From positions 1 through 61,045 of the forward strand of contig NZ_JAGQED010000028.1 of the NCBI RefSeq assembly GCF_018304965.1: DNA of 61,045 nt, in the 5' to 3' direction. Shown piece by piece: positions 1 through 8,763 of this stretch. The notes beneath the pieces are model-generated. The model was given only the letters and a program-made list of their open reading frames with translations, searched no databases and had not been told where the DNA came from. Position numbers and translations under genes: made by a program. The stretch is from Collimonas antrihumi (lineage in GTDB: Bacteria; Pseudomonadota; Gammaproteobacteria; Burkholderiales; Burkholderiaceae_D). The stretch's first letter is position 1; each line of letters opens with the position of its first letter.

Positions 1-67
1 GATCAACGGGGATGAGGCTAGGTGCTTTCTGCTTCTTCGGTTTCTTTGTGGTCATTACGTCGGTCAT
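1..67 (-). CDS. Truncated 5' end of an unknown gene of the integrated element
   Basis: An ATG at position 67 opens a minus-strand frame that runs off the left edge without a stop (22 codons). It is preceded by an AAAGGG-type ribosome binding site about 7 bases upstream. The visible N-terminus (MTDVMTTKKPKKQKAP...) is lysine-rich and unstructured. It lies downstream of the integrase on the same strand, so it probably belongs to the same mobile element. No function can be assigned from this fragment. Confidence 0.35.
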   Translation of the reverse strand, partial: MTDVMTTKKPKKQKAPSLIPVD

Positions 68-241
68 GGAATTTCCCTTTCGGTATTATTTCATAACCCC
101 GTTCACACAGAAAATCTGACAGGCTCGGGGGAAAACCAAGCCAGGCGCCGGAAATCGCCGCCAATCATAGGTCACGTCGTCGTGAAGCCGGCGCACGGCC
201 GCATTAAACCGCGTCCAGTGCTGCCAGACTTACCGCATTGA

Positions 242-1360
242 CTACCACATCCCATCAGCCATGTCGGACCCGCGAAGGCTTGCATATCGCTTAAGCATTC
301 GCAGGTCTTTGTGACCCGTAACCTTCGCGATCAGTATGTCTGAAAATTTTGTGCGCAAGAACAATCGGCATGTTGCTTCATGACGCAGATCGTGGAAAAC
401 AAAATCCTCCAGCTTTGCTGCTTCGAAGACTTCATGAAAGATGCGAGAGGTCTGGCTTGTCGTCGAAGCCATATTTTTCTCATCCCTTACTCCGTTCCAA
501 TACGGGAAAGCCACGCCGTTTCTGGCCTTGATGTCCGCTGCATATGTATGCAGATAGTCGCGCATGAGCGGTATCGCAACAGATGACATCGGCACCTGCC
601 GATTGTCTCCATTTTTGGTCCTGGTCAGATGAATCGTGCGTTTTGGCAGGCTTATCTGCGAGACATCGAGTGTGTACATCTCGCGCATGCGCATTGCAGT
701 TTCGAGCGCAAGGTTAAAAAAAGTTCGTTCGTGCGGCATGTCTTTCATCGCAGCCAGCACAAGCTGCTCTTCATCCTCGTCGTCTTTGTTCTCTCCCAGT
801 CGACGATCTCGCTCTATATCTTCCTTTTTCTGCTTGCCTTTAAGCGCAAGGATGCGCTCGTCTTCCGCAGTGTATGTTGCATACCCAACCTTGAACTGCG
901 AAAGATGATTGTACGCCAGGATGTCCGGATGCTTCCGCAGCATCCAGTCAAAGCACCTTTTAAGCGCTCCGACACGATGTCTGATTGTTGACGGCGCTAA
1001 GTTGTTTTCCCGCTTTAGTCGATTCAGCCAGTCCTCGCACCACTGATAAGTCAGACCTGCGGTCGACTCGTGGACCATGGTCGGCATCACTGTCTCAAGC
1101 ACTTTGATGTCGGACCCCTGCGGTTCACCGGCCTTGACGTACTCAGCAATGCATCGCGAGACCATCCACGATGTAGGTGTGACTTTTTTTTCTAGTAGTG
1201 CTGCAGGGACGACGCCTTGCTTCAGCAGCGCTTCGAGACGATCGCCGTATGCCTGAGCTTCTTCGCGTGATGTAAACGTAGAGTAGAAATCGGTGGGCAG
1301 CAGCTTGTTAGTGACGCGAAGCTGGAAATTGCCAGATGGGAGTTGTTTGATAGTAGACAT
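242..1360 (-). CDS. Tyrosine-type site-specific recombinase (integrase)
   Basis: A 372-residue phage/island integrase. The C-terminal catalytic domain shows the family's conserved order: an Arg in 'ETAMRMREMY', the 'HDLRH' (HxxR) box, then 'GHKDLRMLKRYASL' with the conserved His and the nucleophilic Tyr near the C-terminus. The N-terminal half looks like the usual arm-binding and core-binding domains. The ATG at 1360 ('MSTIKQLPSG') is preferred; an in-frame GTG at 1432 would add 24 residues of poor character. The gene starts 176 bp from the 3' end of tRNA-Cys and reads away from it, the usual layout of an element integrated into a tRNA gene. A LexA-like box lies in its promoter region. The rest of the element is outside the window to the left. 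Confidence 0.9.
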   Translation of the reverse strand: MSTIKQLPSGNFQLRVTNKLLPTDFYSTFTSREEAQAYGDRLEALLKQGVVPAALLEKKVTPTSWMVSRCIAEYVKAGEPQGSDIKVLETVMPTMVHESTAGLTYQWCEDWLNRLKRENNLAPSTIRHRVGALKRCFDWMLRKHPDILAYNHLSQFKVGYATYTAEDERILALKGKQKKEDIERDRRLGENKDDEDEEQLVLAAMKDMPHERTFFNLALETAMRMREMYTLDVSQISLPKRTIHLTRTKNGDNRQVPMSSVAIPLMRDYLHTYAADIKARNGVAFPYWNGVRDEKNMASTTSQTSRIFHEVFEAAKLEDFVFHDLRHEATCRLFLRTKFSDILIAKVTGHKDLRMLKRYASLRGSDMADGMW

Positions 1361-1464
1361 TGACGAATAATCGTCTCGGTACCATCTATTTGTCAACGGC
1401 AAACAAGCCGTTTGAGGTGTGGTCACCCGCACAAAAAGTGTGGTCGGCCACTGTTTTGAACTGC

Positions 1465-1493
1465 TTTATACTGCATATAAACACAGTATTTAA
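1465..1493 (-). promoter_or_regulatory. Putative sigma-70 promoter of the integrase
   Basis: On the minus strand, TTAAAT (1493-1488) and TATAAA (1470-1465) are separated by 17 bp, about 105 bp upstream of the integrase ATG. The -35 is weak (3 of 6), the -10 good. The whole spacer is covered by the LexA-like box, so repressor binding would block polymerase. Confidence 0.4.
1469..1488. promoter_or_regulatory. LexA (SOS) box upstream of the integrase
   Basis: The 20-bp site has the form TACTG-N10-CAGTA, and by eye 17 of 20 positions match the E. coli LexA consensus TACTG(TA)5CAGTA. The inner part is AT-rich (CATATAAACA). It overlaps the predicted integrase promoter. From general knowledge, many beta- and gammaproteobacteria use the CTG-N10-CAG LexA site. 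Inference: integrase expression, and so excision, is SOS-inducible. Confidence 0.65.
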
Positions 1494-1536
1494 AAGCAAT
1501 TAAATCTGTAAGTAATTGATTTCATTGAAAAAAAAC

Positions 1537-1610
1537 TGGAGGCGGGGGTCGGGATCGAACCGGCGTAAACGGCTTTGCAGGCCGCTGCATAACCACTTTG
1601 CTACCCCGCC
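1537..1610 (-). tRNA. tRNA-Cys (GCA)
   Basis: Reading from 1610 down, the acceptor GGCGGGG pairs with CCCCGCC near the 3' end, followed by an encoded T-CCA (1540-1537). The anticodon loop contains GCA within 'CTGCAAA' and the T-loop is 'GGTTCGATCCC'. Total 74 nt. It is the presumed attachment site of the element whose integrase lies immediately downstream. It has its own promoter and is separated from tRNA-Gly by a terminator-like hairpin. Confidence 0.96.
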
Positions 1611-1639
1611 AGAGGTATGCTGCTTACTGCAAAATCAAA

Positions 1640-1668
1640 ATAATATTAGCTGAATCAACTTCGTTCAA
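1640..1668 (-). promoter_or_regulatory. Sigma-70 promoter of tRNA-Cys
   Basis: Minus strand: TTGAAC (1668-1663), 17-bp spacer, TATTAT (1645-1640). The predicted start of transcription is near 1633, about 22 bp before the mature tRNA-Cys 5' end at 1610. Confidence 0.6.
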
Positions 1669-1696
1669 CCAACATGGCCAGCTACTGATTTTACAT

Positions 1697-1729
1697 AAAA
1701 AAAGGAAGCTTTTTCCAGCTTCCTTTTTT
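1697..1729. terminator. Bidirectional intrinsic terminator between tRNA-Gly and tRNA-Cys
   Basis: Stem GGAAGCT (1704-1710) / AGCTTCC (1717-1723) with a 6-nt loop, preceded by an A-tract (1697-1703) and followed by a T-tract (1724-1729). It can work on both strands. On the minus strand it sits just after tRNA-Gly, which explains why tRNA-Cys has a separate promoter. Confidence 0.75.
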
Positions 1730-1734
1730 GAATC

Positions 1735-1810
1735 TGGAGCGGGAGAAGAGTCTCGAACTCTCGACCTCAACCTTGGCAAGGTTGCGCTCTACCAACTGAG
1801 CTACTCCCGC
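1735..1810 (-). tRNA. tRNA-Gly (GCC)
   Basis: From 1810 down: acceptor GCGGGAG pairs with CTCCCGC, then T and an encoded CCA (1737-1735). The anticodon loop is 'TTGCCAA' with GCC, the D-arm 'GCTCAGTTGGTAGAGC' and the T-arm 'AGAGTTCGAGACTCT'. Total 76 nt. It lies between pgsA and tRNA-Cys, a common betaproteobacterial arrangement. Confidence 0.97.
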
Positions 1811-1846
1811 ATGTATTTCTTTTTCTGCATCAACTACAGAGACGAC

Positions 1847-1874
1847 ATTATAGTTGATCTACAGAGTTTGTCAA
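1847..1874 (-). promoter_or_regulatory. Consensus sigma-70 promoter of tRNA-Gly
   Basis: Minus strand: perfect TTGACA (1874-1869), 16-bp spacer, perfect TATAAT (1852-1847), with transcription expected to start near 1840, 30 bp before tRNA-Gly. An 8-bp inverted repeat ATCAACTA (1829-1836) / TAGTTGAT (1851-1858) brackets the -10 and start region. Confidence 0.8.
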
Positions 1875-1924
1875 TAATTTCGAAAAATTTTCGTCATCTT
1901 TTTTTTCAAAACACCGACTTCACT

Positions 1925-2527
1925 TCACTGCTTGTTGTTTTCTTTTGCAGCGGTACTTTCCTTGATCAGCGGCCAGGCCTTACGCAAATAGTAAAACATG
2001 GACCATACCGTCAACACCGCTGCAATCAACAATAGCACTTGCCCCCAGAAACGGGTGTCAATGCCAAGCAGGTCGCCATAATACAACAACATCGGGATGG
2101 CGACCATCTGTGCGGTGGTTTTTATTTTGCCGATCGAACTGACCGCCACCGATTTCGATGCGCCGATTTGCGCCATCCATTCGCGCAAGGCGCTGATGGC
2201 GATCTCGCGGCCGATGATCACAAACGCGATGATTGGATCGACCCGCTGCAGATGCACCAGCACCAGCAAGGCGCCGGCGACCATCAGCTTGTCTGCGACC
2301 GGATCCAGGAACGCGCCGAAAGCGGAAGTCTGGTTCCAGCGCCGCGCCAGGAAACCGTCGAACCAGTCGGTCACTGCAGCGACGATGAAAATGATGGTCG
2401 AAGCCAGGCCCAGCTGCAATATTGAAAAACCATGAAAACCAAGATCGGGAAGGTAGAAAACACCGACCACCAGCGGGATCAAGGCCACCCGCAACCAAGT
2501 CAGTAAAATCGGAAAATTAAATGGCAT
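1925..2527 (-). CDS. pgsA: CDP-diacylglycerol-glycerol-3-phosphate 3-phosphatidyltransferase
   Basis: PgsA makes phosphatidylglycerol phosphate from CDP-diacylglycerol and glycerol-3-phosphate at the inner membrane, the committed step to phosphatidylglycerol and cardiolipin. The protein (200 aa, normal for the family) is mostly hydrophobic. It carries the complete CDP-alcohol phosphotransferase motif DG-x2-AR-x8-G-x3-D-x3-D in 'DGFLARRWNQ...FGAFLDPVADK' (about residues 55-80). It starts at an ATG and follows uvrC on the same strand by 120 bp. The pgsA-uvrC neighbourhood is conserved in many proteobacteria. Confidence 0.95.
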   Translation of the reverse strand: MPFNFPILLTWLRVALIPLVVGVFYLPDLGFHGFSILQLGLASTIIFIVAAVTDWFDGFLARRWNQTSAFGAFLDPVADKLMVAGALLVLVHLQRVDPIIAFVIIGREIAISALREWMAQIGASKSVAVSSIGKIKTTAQMVAIPMLLYYGDLLGIDTRFWGQVLLLIAAVLTVWSMFYYLRKAWPLIKESTAAKENNKQ

Positions 2528-2647
2528 AAATAGTTTTATAGTTAAGGAGCCAACTGTTCATGTTCTAATTATCTAGGAGTATGCAGCAGTTGGGAAACAA
2601 AACCTGCAAAAGCAATAAGCAATGCCCCCCAACACGCAACATTAGTC

Positions 2648-4552
2648 TCAATGGAGCTGCTTGTAGATTTCCTCTGCCAGCACACGCGAAATGCCCTCGA
2701 CCGAGGCAATATCCTCAATGCTGGCATCCGCCACGCCGCGCAAGCCGCCAAAGCGCGCCAGCAGCTTCTGGCGGCGTTTGGCGCCGATCCCTTCGATCTC
2801 TTCCAGCCGCGAGCTCTGGCGGGCCTTGGCGCGCTTGGCGCGCATGCCGGTGATGGCGAAGCGGTGCGCCTCGTCGCGAATCTGGGCAATCAGCATCAGG
2901 GCTGCAGATTCCTTGCCCAGCTCGCGGGCGGCCCGACCATCGGCGAAGATCAGCGTTTCCAGCCCGACCTTGCGCCCTTCGCCTTTGGCGACACCGACAA
3001 TCAGGCTGATATCCAGCCCCAGTTCGGCCAGCACCTGGCGCGCCATTTCAACCTGGCCCTTGCCGCCGTCGATCAGCACGATATCGGGCATGACGCCGTC
3101 GCCGTTAGCCACTTTCTCGTAACGCCGCATCAGCACCTGGCGCATCGCGGCATAGTCGTCGCCAGGTGTGATGTCCTTGATGTTATAGCGCCGGTATTCG
3201 CCGTTTTGCATGGCGTGATGGTGGAACACCACGCAAGATGCCTGGGTCGCCTCGCCTGAGGTATGGCTGATGTCGAAACACTCGGCGCGCAAACTGTCGA
3301 TGTCTTCGACTTCAAGACCCAGCACGTCGACCAGCGCCCGCGTCCGGGATTGTTGCGAGCCCTGCTCCGACAACAATCTGGCGAGGGAAATTTCAGCGCC
3401 CTTGTGCGCCATCTCCAGCCATTGGCGGCGCTGTCCTTGCGGCTGGAACAGCAGGTTGATGCGATGGCCGCATTGCTCCATGAGCGCCACCATCAGCGCC
3501 GGCTCGTCGAACTCGATATTCAGGATCAAGGTCCCGGGAATGAATGTATCGATGTAGTGCTGCGCAAGGAAAGCCTTGAGCACGGCAAGTTCTATGGTTT
3601 CGCCCTGCACTTCTTCCGGGTTCGACAACGCACCCTCGACATGACTAGGGAAATACGCGCGATCGCCCAAATGGCGGCCGCCGCGCACCATCGCCAGATT
3701 GACGCAGGCACGTCCGCCCTGGACGATGACGGCCACGATATCGATATCGCTGTCGCCCACGGTTTCCATGCTTTGCTGATGCAGCACGCGCGACAACGCG
3801 GTGATCTGGTTGCGCACCACCGCCGCCTGCTCGAATTTCAGCTCGGCGGCATAGGCGTGCATCTTTTGCTCCAGGGCTGTCAATACTTCGGTTTGCCGTC
3901 CGCGCAAAAACTTGGCGGCGTTATCAACATCGGACAGGTAATCCTCATGGCTGATCAGATTCACGCAGGGTGCACTGCAGCGCTGGATCTGGTGCAGCAA
4001 ACAAGGCCTGGTGCGATTTGCGAAGACGCTGTCTTCACAGGTTCGCAGCAAGAACACCTTCTGCAAGATCTGCATCGACTCCTTGACTGCCCAGGCACTC
4101 GGAAACGGGCCGAAATACTGGTTTTTTTTATCGACGGCGCCGCGATAGTAAGCCATGCGCGGGGTTTCCTGGCCGCTGATCTTCAGGTAGGGATAGGATT
4201 TATCGTCACGGAAAAGAATGTTGTAACGCGGCTGCAAAGACTTGATCAGATTGCTTTCCAGGATCAAGGCTTCGGCTTCGCTGCGCGTTACCGTCGTCTC
4301 CAGCCGGGCGATGCGCTCGACCATCATGGCGGTGCGCGGACTGGCAAGATTTTTTTGGAAGTAGCTGGATACCCGCTTCTTCAGATCGCGCGCCTTGCCG
4401 ACATACAGGATGTTGTCGGCGGCATCGAAATAACGATACACACCGGGCAGATTCGGCAATTTGGCGACGGTTTCCAGCACCACTGCACGCGGATCTGGAA
4501 TCTGGGGGATCTCGGGATTTTCCGGGATTTCCGGATTTTCAGCTTCAGTCAT
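2648..4552 (-). CDS. uvrC: Excinuclease ABC subunit C
   Basis: UvrC makes both incisions flanking a lesion in nucleotide excision repair, together with UvrB. Domain order is typical: N-terminal GIY-YIG nuclease ('LPGVYRYFD...[12 protein letters not shown]', about 37-65), a UVR motif binding UvrB ('[14 protein letters not shown]'), an RNase H-like nuclease half, and a C-terminal tandem helix-hairpin-helix ('[18 protein letters not shown]' and '[13 protein letters not shown]'). The ATG at 4552 gives 634 aa; a longer frame upstream would overlap nagZ and lacks family character. The N-terminus has an odd short repeat '[16 protein letters not shown]', probably a flexible leader. It is 28 bp downstream of nagZ and probably cotranscribed. 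Confidence 0.96.
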   Translation of the reverse strand: MTEAENPEIPENPEIPQIPDPRAVVLETVAKLPNLPGVYRYFDAADNILYVGKARDLKKRVSSYFQKNLASPRTAMMVERIARLETTVTRSEAEALILESNLIKSLQPRYNILFRDDKSYPYLKISGQETPRMAYYRGAVDKKNQYFGPFPSAWAVKESMQILQKVFLLRTCEDSVFANRTRPCLLHQIQRCSAPCVNLISHEDYLSDVDNAAKFLRGRQTEVLTALEQKMHAYAAELKFEQAAVVRNQITALSRVLHQQSMETVGDSDIDIVAVIVQGGRACVNLAMVRGGRHLGDRAYFPSHVEGALSNPEEVQGETIELAVLKAFLAQHYIDTFIPGTLILNIEFDEPALMVALMEQCGHRINLLFQPQGQRRQWLEMAHKGAEISLARLLSEQGSQQSRTRALVDVLGLEVEDIDSLRAECFDISHTSGEATQASCVVFHHHAMQNGEYRRYNIKDITPGDDYAAMRQVLMRRYEKVANGDGVMPDIVLIDGGKGQVEMARQVLAELGLDISLIVGVAKGEGRKVGLETLIFADGRAARELGKESAALMLIAQIRDEAHRFAITGMRAKRAKARQSSRLEEIEGIGAKRRQKLLARFGGLRGVADASIEDIASVEGISRVLAEEIYKQLH

Positions 4553-4580
4553 GATGCAAGGCTCTCGATCATCCCATCCA

Positions 4581-5663
4581 TCATGACAATGATTGCACCA
4601 GCGACCTGGCAGCCAGGTAATCCGCGTCGGTTTGCAGCGTATCCCAATCCAATGCCGCGGTTTGCGGCACCAGGGCTGCCAGGCGCGCACGGGATGCTGC
4701 CGACTCGTCGCCAGTTACGCTTAACCCGGCCAGCAGCTGATCAGCCTTGTCCGGCGAATTGCAAATCAGGACCACGTCGCAACCGGCCGCCAAAGCCGCC
4801 TTGGCGCCATCCAGTACGCCGCCGGCAGAACTGGCTGCTTCCATGCTCAGATCGTCGCTGAAGATCACGCCGTTGAAGCCGATATCGTTGCGCAAGATGG
4901 TCAGCCACTTCTTGGAAAAGCCGGCTGAGTGCTTATCCACCTTCGAATAAATCACATGCGCCGGCATCACGGCCGCCAGGCTCATGCCGAGCCAGCCGTA
5001 GGGTTTGACGTCTTCTTCCATGATCTGCGCCAAACTACGATCGTCGATCGGCAACGACAGGTGCGAGTCGCCCTGCACGTAGCCATGACCGGGGAAATGC
5101 TTACCGCAGTTAGCCATGCCGGCCAGCGCCAGGCCGTGATTCAAACTCTTCGCCAACAGGGTGACCACGCGCGGATCGCGATGGAAAGCGCGTTCGCCGA
5201 TCACGCTGGACTCGCCGAAATCGAGATCGAGTACCGGTGTAAACGACAGATCGACACCACAGGCGCGCAACTCGCTGGCCAGCACGAAACCAACCGCGGT
5301 CGCTGCCTTGGCCGCGCCTAGCACATCGCGATCCCATTGCTGCCCGAGCAGGCGCATCGCCGGCAAACGGGTAAAGCCGTCGGTCCTGAAACGTTGCACC
5401 CGGCCGCCTTCGTGGTCGACCGCAATCAATATGCCGGGACGTGCCGCATGAATCGCCGCGGTCAGCGCGGCAAGCTGGGCACGGTCCTGGTAATTGCGTG
5501 TGAACAGGATTACGCCGCCGGTGAGCGGATGCTGGATGCGACGGATATCGTCAGCGCTTAAACTCGCGCCGACCACGTCCAGCATGACCGGGCCTGGTGC
5601 CGCTTGGCTTACGGCATGATCATTCACCACGTTGCTTAAACCACTACCTAAGCTACAACTCAT
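4581..5663 (-). CDS. nagZ: Beta-N-acetylhexosaminidase (GH3), cell-wall recycling
   Basis: NagZ removes GlcNAc from GlcNAc-anhydroMur-peptides in the cytoplasm during peptidoglycan recycling. The 360-aa protein has the GH3 signature 'KHFPGHG' (188-194), followed by Asp199 and His201 of the mobile catalytic loop, and the nucleophile region 'FSDDLSM' with Asp270. The ATG overlaps the acpS stop by 4 bp (ATGA), indicating translational coupling. Met27 ('MLDVVGASL') lies closer to the usual family start, so the first 26 residues may be an extension. Soluble, no signal peptide. Confidence 0.94.
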   Translation of the reverse strand: MSCSLGSGLSNVVNDHAVSQAAPGPVMLDVVGASLSADDIRRIQHPLTGGVILFTRNYQDRAQLAALTAAIHAARPGILIAVDHEGGRVQRFRTDGFTRLPAMRLLGQQWDRDVLGAAKAATAVGFVLASELRACGVDLSFTPVLDLDFGESSVIGERAFHRDPRVVTLLAKSLNHGLALAGMANCGKHFPGHGYVQGDSHLSLPIDDRSLAQIMEEDVKPYGWLGMSLAAVMPAHVIYSKVDKHSAGFSKKWLTILRNDIGFNGVIFSDDLSMEAASSAGGVLDGAKAALAAGCDVVLICNSPDKADQLLAGLSVTGDESAASRARLAALVPQTAALDWDTLQTDADYLAARSLVQSLS

Positions 5664-6052
5664 CTCTTCTCCACAATAACGAAGGCGACCGCGTATTCCA
5701 CCTCATCGGTAATCGATACCTGAGCGGTCAAGCCATTCTTTTGCATGTATTCATCCAGCGCCGGGTTGACCACTACGATCGGCTTGCCGCTGGGCGCGTT
5801 CAAGGTTTGCATGGCACGCCAGGTCATCGGCATCTTCATGCCTAGCCCGAGGGCTTTGGAAAAAGCCTCTTTGGCGGCAAAACGCGTCGCCAGAAAACGG
5901 ATGCCGCGCGCCTCCACCTTGGCTTTGCGAGACAGGTATTTTTCCATTTCTTGCGGACCAAGGATTTTTTCCGCAAAGCGGTCACCGTTACGCTGCAGCG
6001 CGGCCGCTATCCGAGGAATCTGAATGATGTCCGTGCCGATGCCATAAATCAT
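5660..6052 (-). CDS. acpS: Holo-[acyl-carrier-protein] synthase
   Basis: AcpS transfers 4'-phosphopantetheine from CoA to the serine of ACP and so activates the acpP product encoded at 19658-19900. The 130-aa protein has the Mg2+/CoA residues of the family: Asp8 in 'GIGTDII' and Glu62 in '[11 protein letters not shown]'. It sits 11 bp after pdxJ and overlaps nagZ by 4 bp. The pdxJ-acpS pair is conserved in proteobacteria. Confidence 0.96.
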   Translation of the reverse strand: MIYGIGTDIIQIPRIAAALQRNGDRFAEKILGPQEMEKYLSRKAKVEARGIRFLATRFAAKEAFSKALGLGMKMPMTWRAMQTLNAPSGKPIVVVNPALDEYMQKNGLTAQVSITDEVEYAVAFVIVEKR

Positions 6053-6063
6053 CGCGAGCCTTT

Positions 6064-6822
6064 CTATTTGCCCAGACGCGCTTTCACCATCAAGGCTTTC
6101 ATTTCGCTGATCGCAGCTTTCCAGCCGACGAACACGGCATGCGCCACGATGGCGTGGCCGATGTTCAGCTCGGCGATGTCGGGAATCGCGGCAATTGCCT
6201 GGGTATTGGTGTAATGCAGGCCATGTCCGGCATTGACCCTGAGGCCGCGCTTGACGCCTTCCTGCACCGCTATTTGCACGCGCTCCAGTTCGCTGCGCTG
6301 TCCGGCTTCGTCGTGCGCTTCGGCATAACGCCCGGTGTGCAGTTCGATTACGGGCGCGCCAACTTCCGCAGCGGCTTGAATCTGATCGGCTTCAGGATCG
6401 ATGAACAGGCTGACGCGAATACCTTCGGCCTGCAATTGACGCACCGCCGCTTGCACCTGGGTGAAATACCTGACGACATCCAGGCCGCCTTCAGTGGTCA
6501 GCTCGTGGCGGCGTTCCGGCACCAGGCAAGAATCCTGCGGCTTGATCTTGCAGGAAAAATCGATCATTTCCTGAGTTACCGCCGCTTCCAGGTTCATCCG
6601 CGTGCGCAATTGCGGCCGGATGATTTCAACATCGGCATCCTTGATGTGGCGCCGGTCTTCGCGCAAATGCAAAGTGATGACATCGGCGCCCGCTTCTTCC
6701 GCCTGCAGTGCCGCTTGCAGCGGATCGGGGTAGGTGGTGCCGCGCGCATTGCGCAAGGTGGCGACGTGATCGATGTTGATGCCAAGGTCGATGATCGACG
6801 ATGTGGGGTTGAGATAGCTCAT
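6064..6822 (-). CDS. pdxJ: Pyridoxine 5'-phosphate synthase
   Basis: PdxJ condenses 1-deoxyxylulose-5-phosphate with 3-amino-2-oxopropyl phosphate to form pyridoxine 5'-phosphate, the ring-closing step of DXP-dependent vitamin B6 synthesis. The 252-aa TIM-barrel protein shows family motifs: '[16 protein letters not shown]' near the N-terminus, '[10 protein letters not shown]', and '[14 protein letters not shown]' late in the chain. A 137-bp gap separates it from recO; no clear terminator is seen there. Confidence 0.96.
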   Translation of the reverse strand: MSYLNPTSSIIDLGINIDHVATLRNARGTTYPDPLQAALQAEEAGADVITLHLREDRRHIKDADVEIIRPQLRTRMNLEAAVTQEMIDFSCKIKPQDSCLVPERRHELTTEGGLDVVRYFTQVQAAVRQLQAEGIRVSLFIDPEADQIQAAAEVGAPVIELHTGRYAEAHDEAGQRSELERVQIAVQEGVKRGLRVNAGHGLHYTNTQAIAAIPDIAELNIGHAIVAHAVFVGWKAAISEMKALMVKARLGK

Positions 6823-6959
6823 CGTATGCTCGGGTAATGGGATTGGTTTTGTCGGATATCAAGATTGCACTAAATCTGCCGCGACGGCAACGCTGATATA
6901 GTTGGGCCAGTGGGAAATTTTCATCAAAAATCAATATTCAGGACTAATCATCAATACCT

Positions 6960-7832
6960 TTACAGCTGCATCAGGTCGATCAGTATCTGCCGCGTGTTCA
7001 ATGGCGCGCCACCCAGATGATGGGCCAGCAAAAAGCGCATCAGCACCTTGCTCTGGGCCTGCGTGACGACGTCGCTGTAGTCTTCCCGTTCCATATCCAG
7101 CAAGGTCTTGCCGCTGACGCGCGGCCAGGAATCGGCCGCCCGCGCAAGGCGTGGACCGCGTTCGGGATCGACTACGTAGCTTTCTGCGGGATCGACCGGC
7201 TGGCGGCTGCTGGTGCAGCGGGTGAAATCGCCGGCCACTCCGGTCTGCTTGAGCAATGCTCTTTCGAATTGGCGCAGCACGATCGGCGCAGGTTCCTGGT
7301 GCGCCAGCTGATTCAGGGTGGTGACGTAGTGGTCGAACAATATCGCGTGCGGATCGTCGCGCGCCACCAGTTTGACCAGCAGTTCATTCAGGTAGAAACC
7401 GCATAGCAATGCCGATTTTTCCAGCGGCAGCATGCCGCCTACCCATTCGGCGGCGATCAAGGTGCGAACTTCGGATTTGCCGCTCCAGCTCAGCGACAAG
7501 GGCTGGAAGGTTTGCAGCACGCCGCGCAATTTTGACAAAGGACGTTTGGCGCCCTTGGCAACCAGGGCGATACGGCCGTAATCGCGGCTGAAGACATCGA
7601 TGATCAGGCTGGTTTCACGGTGCGGGTAGCTGTGCAGTACGAAGCCGGGTTGGGCGGTGACGCGGGTATCGAGTGGTTTGGCCCGGCGTTTCGGCGGGCT
7701 GGCAGAAGTTGTAGTAGAAGCAGGAGTAGAGGCAGGAACAGCGTCGCTGATAACCGCGATCACCTGCTCTTCAGCCACGGTTGGCGGCAGGGCGGCTTCT
7801 CCGGTGCTGTCGTCAGCGATGATCGCGTTCAT
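6960..7832 (-). CDS. recO: DNA repair protein RecO, with N-terminal extension
   Basis: RecO works with RecF and RecR in loading RecA onto SSB-coated gaps. The family body begins near residue 60 with the OB-fold strand region ('[20 protein letters not shown]...[13 protein letters not shown]') and ends in the helical C-terminal domain. The first ~55 residues are low complexity (A/S/T/P, then '[12 protein letters not shown]') and absent from typical RecO proteins; there may be a downstream start, but no better ATG is visible before the domain. It follows era by 10 bp. Pairing of recO with era is conserved. Confidence 0.93.
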   Translation of the reverse strand: MNAIIADDSTGEAALPPTVAEEQVIAVISDAVPASTPASTTTSASPPKRRAKPLDTRVTAQPGFVLHSYPHRETSLIIDVFSRDYGRIALVAKGAKRPLSKLRGVLQTFQPLSLSWSGKSEVRTLIAAEWVGGMLPLEKSALLCGFYLNELLVKLVARDDPHAILFDHYVTTLNQLAHQEPAPIVLRQFERALLKQTGVAGDFTRCTSSRQPVDPAESYVVDPERGPRLARAADSWPRVSGKTLLDMEREDYSDVVTQAQSKVLMRFLLAHHLGGAPLNTRQILIDLMQL

Positions 7833-7842
7833 GCTCTCTGGC

Positions 7843-8763
7843 TTATTCGTAGCCGTAGGCGCGCAATCCGGCTTCGTTATCGGCCCAGCCGGATTTAACC
7901 TTGACCCAGATTTCCAGGTACACCGGGCCGCCGAACAGGCGTTCCATATCCAGCCGCGCTTGCGTTGAAATATCCTTGAGGCGGGCGCCCTTCTGCCCGA
8001 TCACCATCGATTTGTGGGTATCGCGCTCAACCAGGATCGCCGCGAACACCCGGCGCAGGTTGCCTTCAAGTTCGAATTTTTCGATCAGGACGGTGCTGGT
8101 ATAAGGCAACTCATCGCCGACAAAACGGAATACCTTCTCGCGCACGATCTCGGCTGCAAGAAATTTTTCGCTGCGATCGGTAATATCGTCTTCACCGAAC
8201 ATCGGCGGATTTGCCGGCAGATGCTTGCGGATTTCACCTTGCAGATTATCCAGCTGGAAGCGCAGCTTGGCCGACACCGGCACCACCGCGGCGAAATCGC
8301 GCATGGCAGCGATTTTTTGCGCAAATGGCAGCAGCACGGCCTTGTCTTTGACGCGATCCGACTTGTTGATGACCAGGATGCAAGGCACATTAGCCGGCAA
8401 CAAAGCCATCACTTGCTGGTCGGCCGGACCAAAAGTACCGGCTTCGATGATGTACAAAATGACGTCGGCCGCGGTCAGCGTCGTAGTCACGGTGCGATTC
8501 AGCGTTTTATTCAGCGCATTCGAGTGGCGCGTCTGGAAGCCTGGCGTATCGACATACACAAACTGCGTGTCGGCCACGGTTTGAATCCCGGTAATCCGAT
8601 GACGGGTGGTCTGCGCCTTGCGCGACGTAATGCTGACCTTGGCGCCGATCAGCTCGTTCATCAGGGTCGACTTGCCTACGTTGGGGCGACCGACAATAGC
8701 TATGTAGCCACAACGGAAATCAGTTGCGGCGTTAGTCGATGCCTGGGGTGTAGAGTCTGTCAT
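7843..8763 (-). CDS. era: GTPase Era, 16S rRNA processing and 30S assembly
   Basis: Era binds the 3' end of 16S rRNA and is needed for 30S maturation. The 306-aa protein has G1 'GRPNVGKST' (25-33), G3 'DTPG' (72-75), G4 'NKSD' (133-136) and a C-terminal KH domain including '[13 protein letters not shown]' with the GxxG loop. It starts with an ATG that overlaps the rnc stop by 4 bp. The rnc-era coupling is widely conserved. Confidence 0.97.
   Translation of the reverse strand: MTDSTPQASTNAATDFRCGYIAIVGRPNVGKSTLMNELIGAKVSITSRKAQTTRHRITGIQTVADTQFVYVDTPGFQTRHSNALNKTLNRTVTTTLTAADVILYIIEAGTFGPADQQVMALLPANVPCILVINKSDRVKDKAVLLPFAQKIAAMRDFAAVVPVSAKLRFQLDNLQGEIRKHLPANPPMFGEDDITDRSEKFLAAEIVREKVFRFVGDELPYTSTVLIEKFELEGNLRRVFAAILVERDTHKSMVIGQKGARLKDISTQARLDMERLFGGPVYLEIWVKVKSGWADNEAGLRAYGYE

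Noticed and set aside
3263-4861. A 532-codon open frame on the plus strand across uvrC
   Set aside because: It is antisense to a clear full-length UvrC and its translation (His/Gln/Arg-rich) has no family pattern; it arises from codon bias on the opposite strand.
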